Assembly (NCBI RefSeq): GCF_002886045.1
Contig: NZ_CP025791.1
Location: 4,107,001-4,171,000, forward strand
Origin: Flavivirga eckloniae
Lineage (GTDB): Bacteria > Bacteroidota > Bacteroidia > Flavobacteriales > Flavobacteriaceae
Direction: 5' to 3'
Length of the DNA: 64,000 bases
This document shows positions 63,370 through 64,000 of this stretch, piece by piece; position 1 is the stretch's first letter, and every line of letters starts with the position of its first letter. Position numbers and translations under genes: made by a program. The notes under the pieces were generated by a model, which was given only the letters and a program-made list of their open reading frames with translations, had not been told where the DNA came from and did not search any database.

Positions 63370-64000
63370 ATGAAATATCAAAAAAGACAAAAAGCCATCA
63401 TTCTTCTAGCAGATGGTACTATTTTTTACGGTAAAGCTGTTGGAAACAAGCAAGGAACTTCTTTTGGCGAAGTTTGTTTTAATACAGGTATGACTGGTTA
63501 CCAAGAGATTTTTACAGACCCATCTTACTACGGGCAATTAATGGTAACAACAAATGCTCATATTGGTAATTATGGAACGAATGCCGATGAAGTAGAGTCG
63601 GATTCCATTAAAATTGCAGGGTTAATTTGTAAAAATTTCAGTTATGAGTATTCACGAGTAGATTCTGAAGGCTCATTGGAAGAGTTTTTAGATAAAAATA
63701 ACCTGTTGGCTATTTCAGATGTTGATACGCGTGCCTTAGTAAGCTATATTAGAGATAATGGAGCGATGAATGCCTTAATCTCTACAGAAGTTGATAACAT
63801 TGAAGGTCTTAAGAAGCAATTAGCAGAAGTACCTAATATGGAAGGTTTAGAGTTAGCATCAAAAGTGTCTACTAAAGAACCTTACTATTATGGAGATGAA
63901 AATGCAACGTATAAAGTAGCAGCTTTAGACATAGGAATTAAGAAGAATATCTTAAGAAATATAGCAAAAAGAGACGCTTATATAAAAGTGTTTCCTTATA
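63370..64000 (+). CDS. carA: Carbamoyl-phosphate synthase small subunit (partial)
   Basis: First 210 codons; the gene continues past the window. MKYQKRQKAIILLADGTIFY then GEVCFNTGMTGYQEIFTDPS and YYGQLMVTTNAHIGNYG are the CarA N-terminal domain, and ISDVDTRALVSYIRDNGAM is conserved. CarA hydrolyses glutamine to feed ammonia to CarB for arginine and pyrimidine synthesis. The window stops at about the junction to the glutaminase domain (AALDIGIKKNILR). A near-match -7 box (CAATTTTG) lies near 63345-63352, after the terminator. Confidence 0.95.
   Translation, partial: MKYQKRQKAIILLADGTIFYGKAVGNKQGTSFGEVCFNTGMTGYQEIFTDPSYYGQLMVTTNAHIGNYGTNADEVESDSIKIAGLICKNFSYEYSRVDSEGSLEEFLDKNNLLAISDVDTRALVSYIRDNGAMNALISTEVDNIEGLKKQLAEVPNMEGLELASKVSTKEPYYYGDENATYKVAALDIGIKKNILRNIAKRDAYIKVFPY

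Overview
The window is chromosomal DNA from a member of the Bacteroidota, most probably a marine-type Flavobacteriaceae. The support is mixed. The DNA is AT-rich, and promoters match the Bacteroidota -7 element TAnnTTTG. There are three SusC/SusD pairs, a Por-type (type IX) C-terminal sorting domain, DUF4136, DUF5723 and DUF3817 proteins, and an hpt-adk fusion. The str, S10, spc and alpha ribosomal clusters are merged without tuf. No rRNA, tRNA, CRISPR array, phage or intact insertion sequence was seen.

Layout. 1-6.3 kb: purK diverges from an HPRT-adenylate kinase fusion, followed by obgE, a DUF4136 lipoprotein, and a secreted M64-type peptidase with its lipoprotein partner. 6.4-14.1 kb: a DoxX-like protein, a 2045-residue alpha-2-macroglobulin and a TPR protein. 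14.4-19.6 kb: mpl, a lipocalin-like lipoprotein, and a small membrane-protein operon next to a TetR regulator with a near-perfect operator, then decayed PaiB-like sequence. 19.6-28.6 kb: radC, a deacetylase-like protein, a YjjG-type nucleotidase, a three-gene envelope operon, rarA, a rhomboid protease and rlmB. 28.6-43.4 kb: three tandem susC-susD pairs on the minus strand. 43.6-45.4 kb: an Omp85-family protein. 45.6-63.3 kb: rpsL through rplQ, 32 genes on the plus strand including a 38-codon rpmJ. The window ends inside carA.

How it works together. The right third is the translation and transcription core (ribosomal proteins, EF-G, IF-1, SecY, RNA polymerase alpha), driven by a strong promoter before rpsL. 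A terminator followed by a promoter-like box divides it between rpsK and rpsD. The middle is an outer-membrane nutrient-uptake region with no linked hydrolases or regulators. One susCD pair appears to have arisen with a duplication that left behind a 5' fragment of rlmB.

The most unusual signal is non-coding. Many intergenic spacers carry arrays with a strict 7-bp period: a conserved tetramer plus three free bases. They often start at a stop codon, and in the longer spacers of the ribosomal cluster they are sometimes paired in inverted orientation. Palindromic dispersed elements also occur, one of them in frame inside the alpha-2-macroglobulin gene. I found no clear new multi-gene system. The heptad arrays and the conserved hairpins at the 5' ends of the susC genes are the best candidates for undescribed biology.
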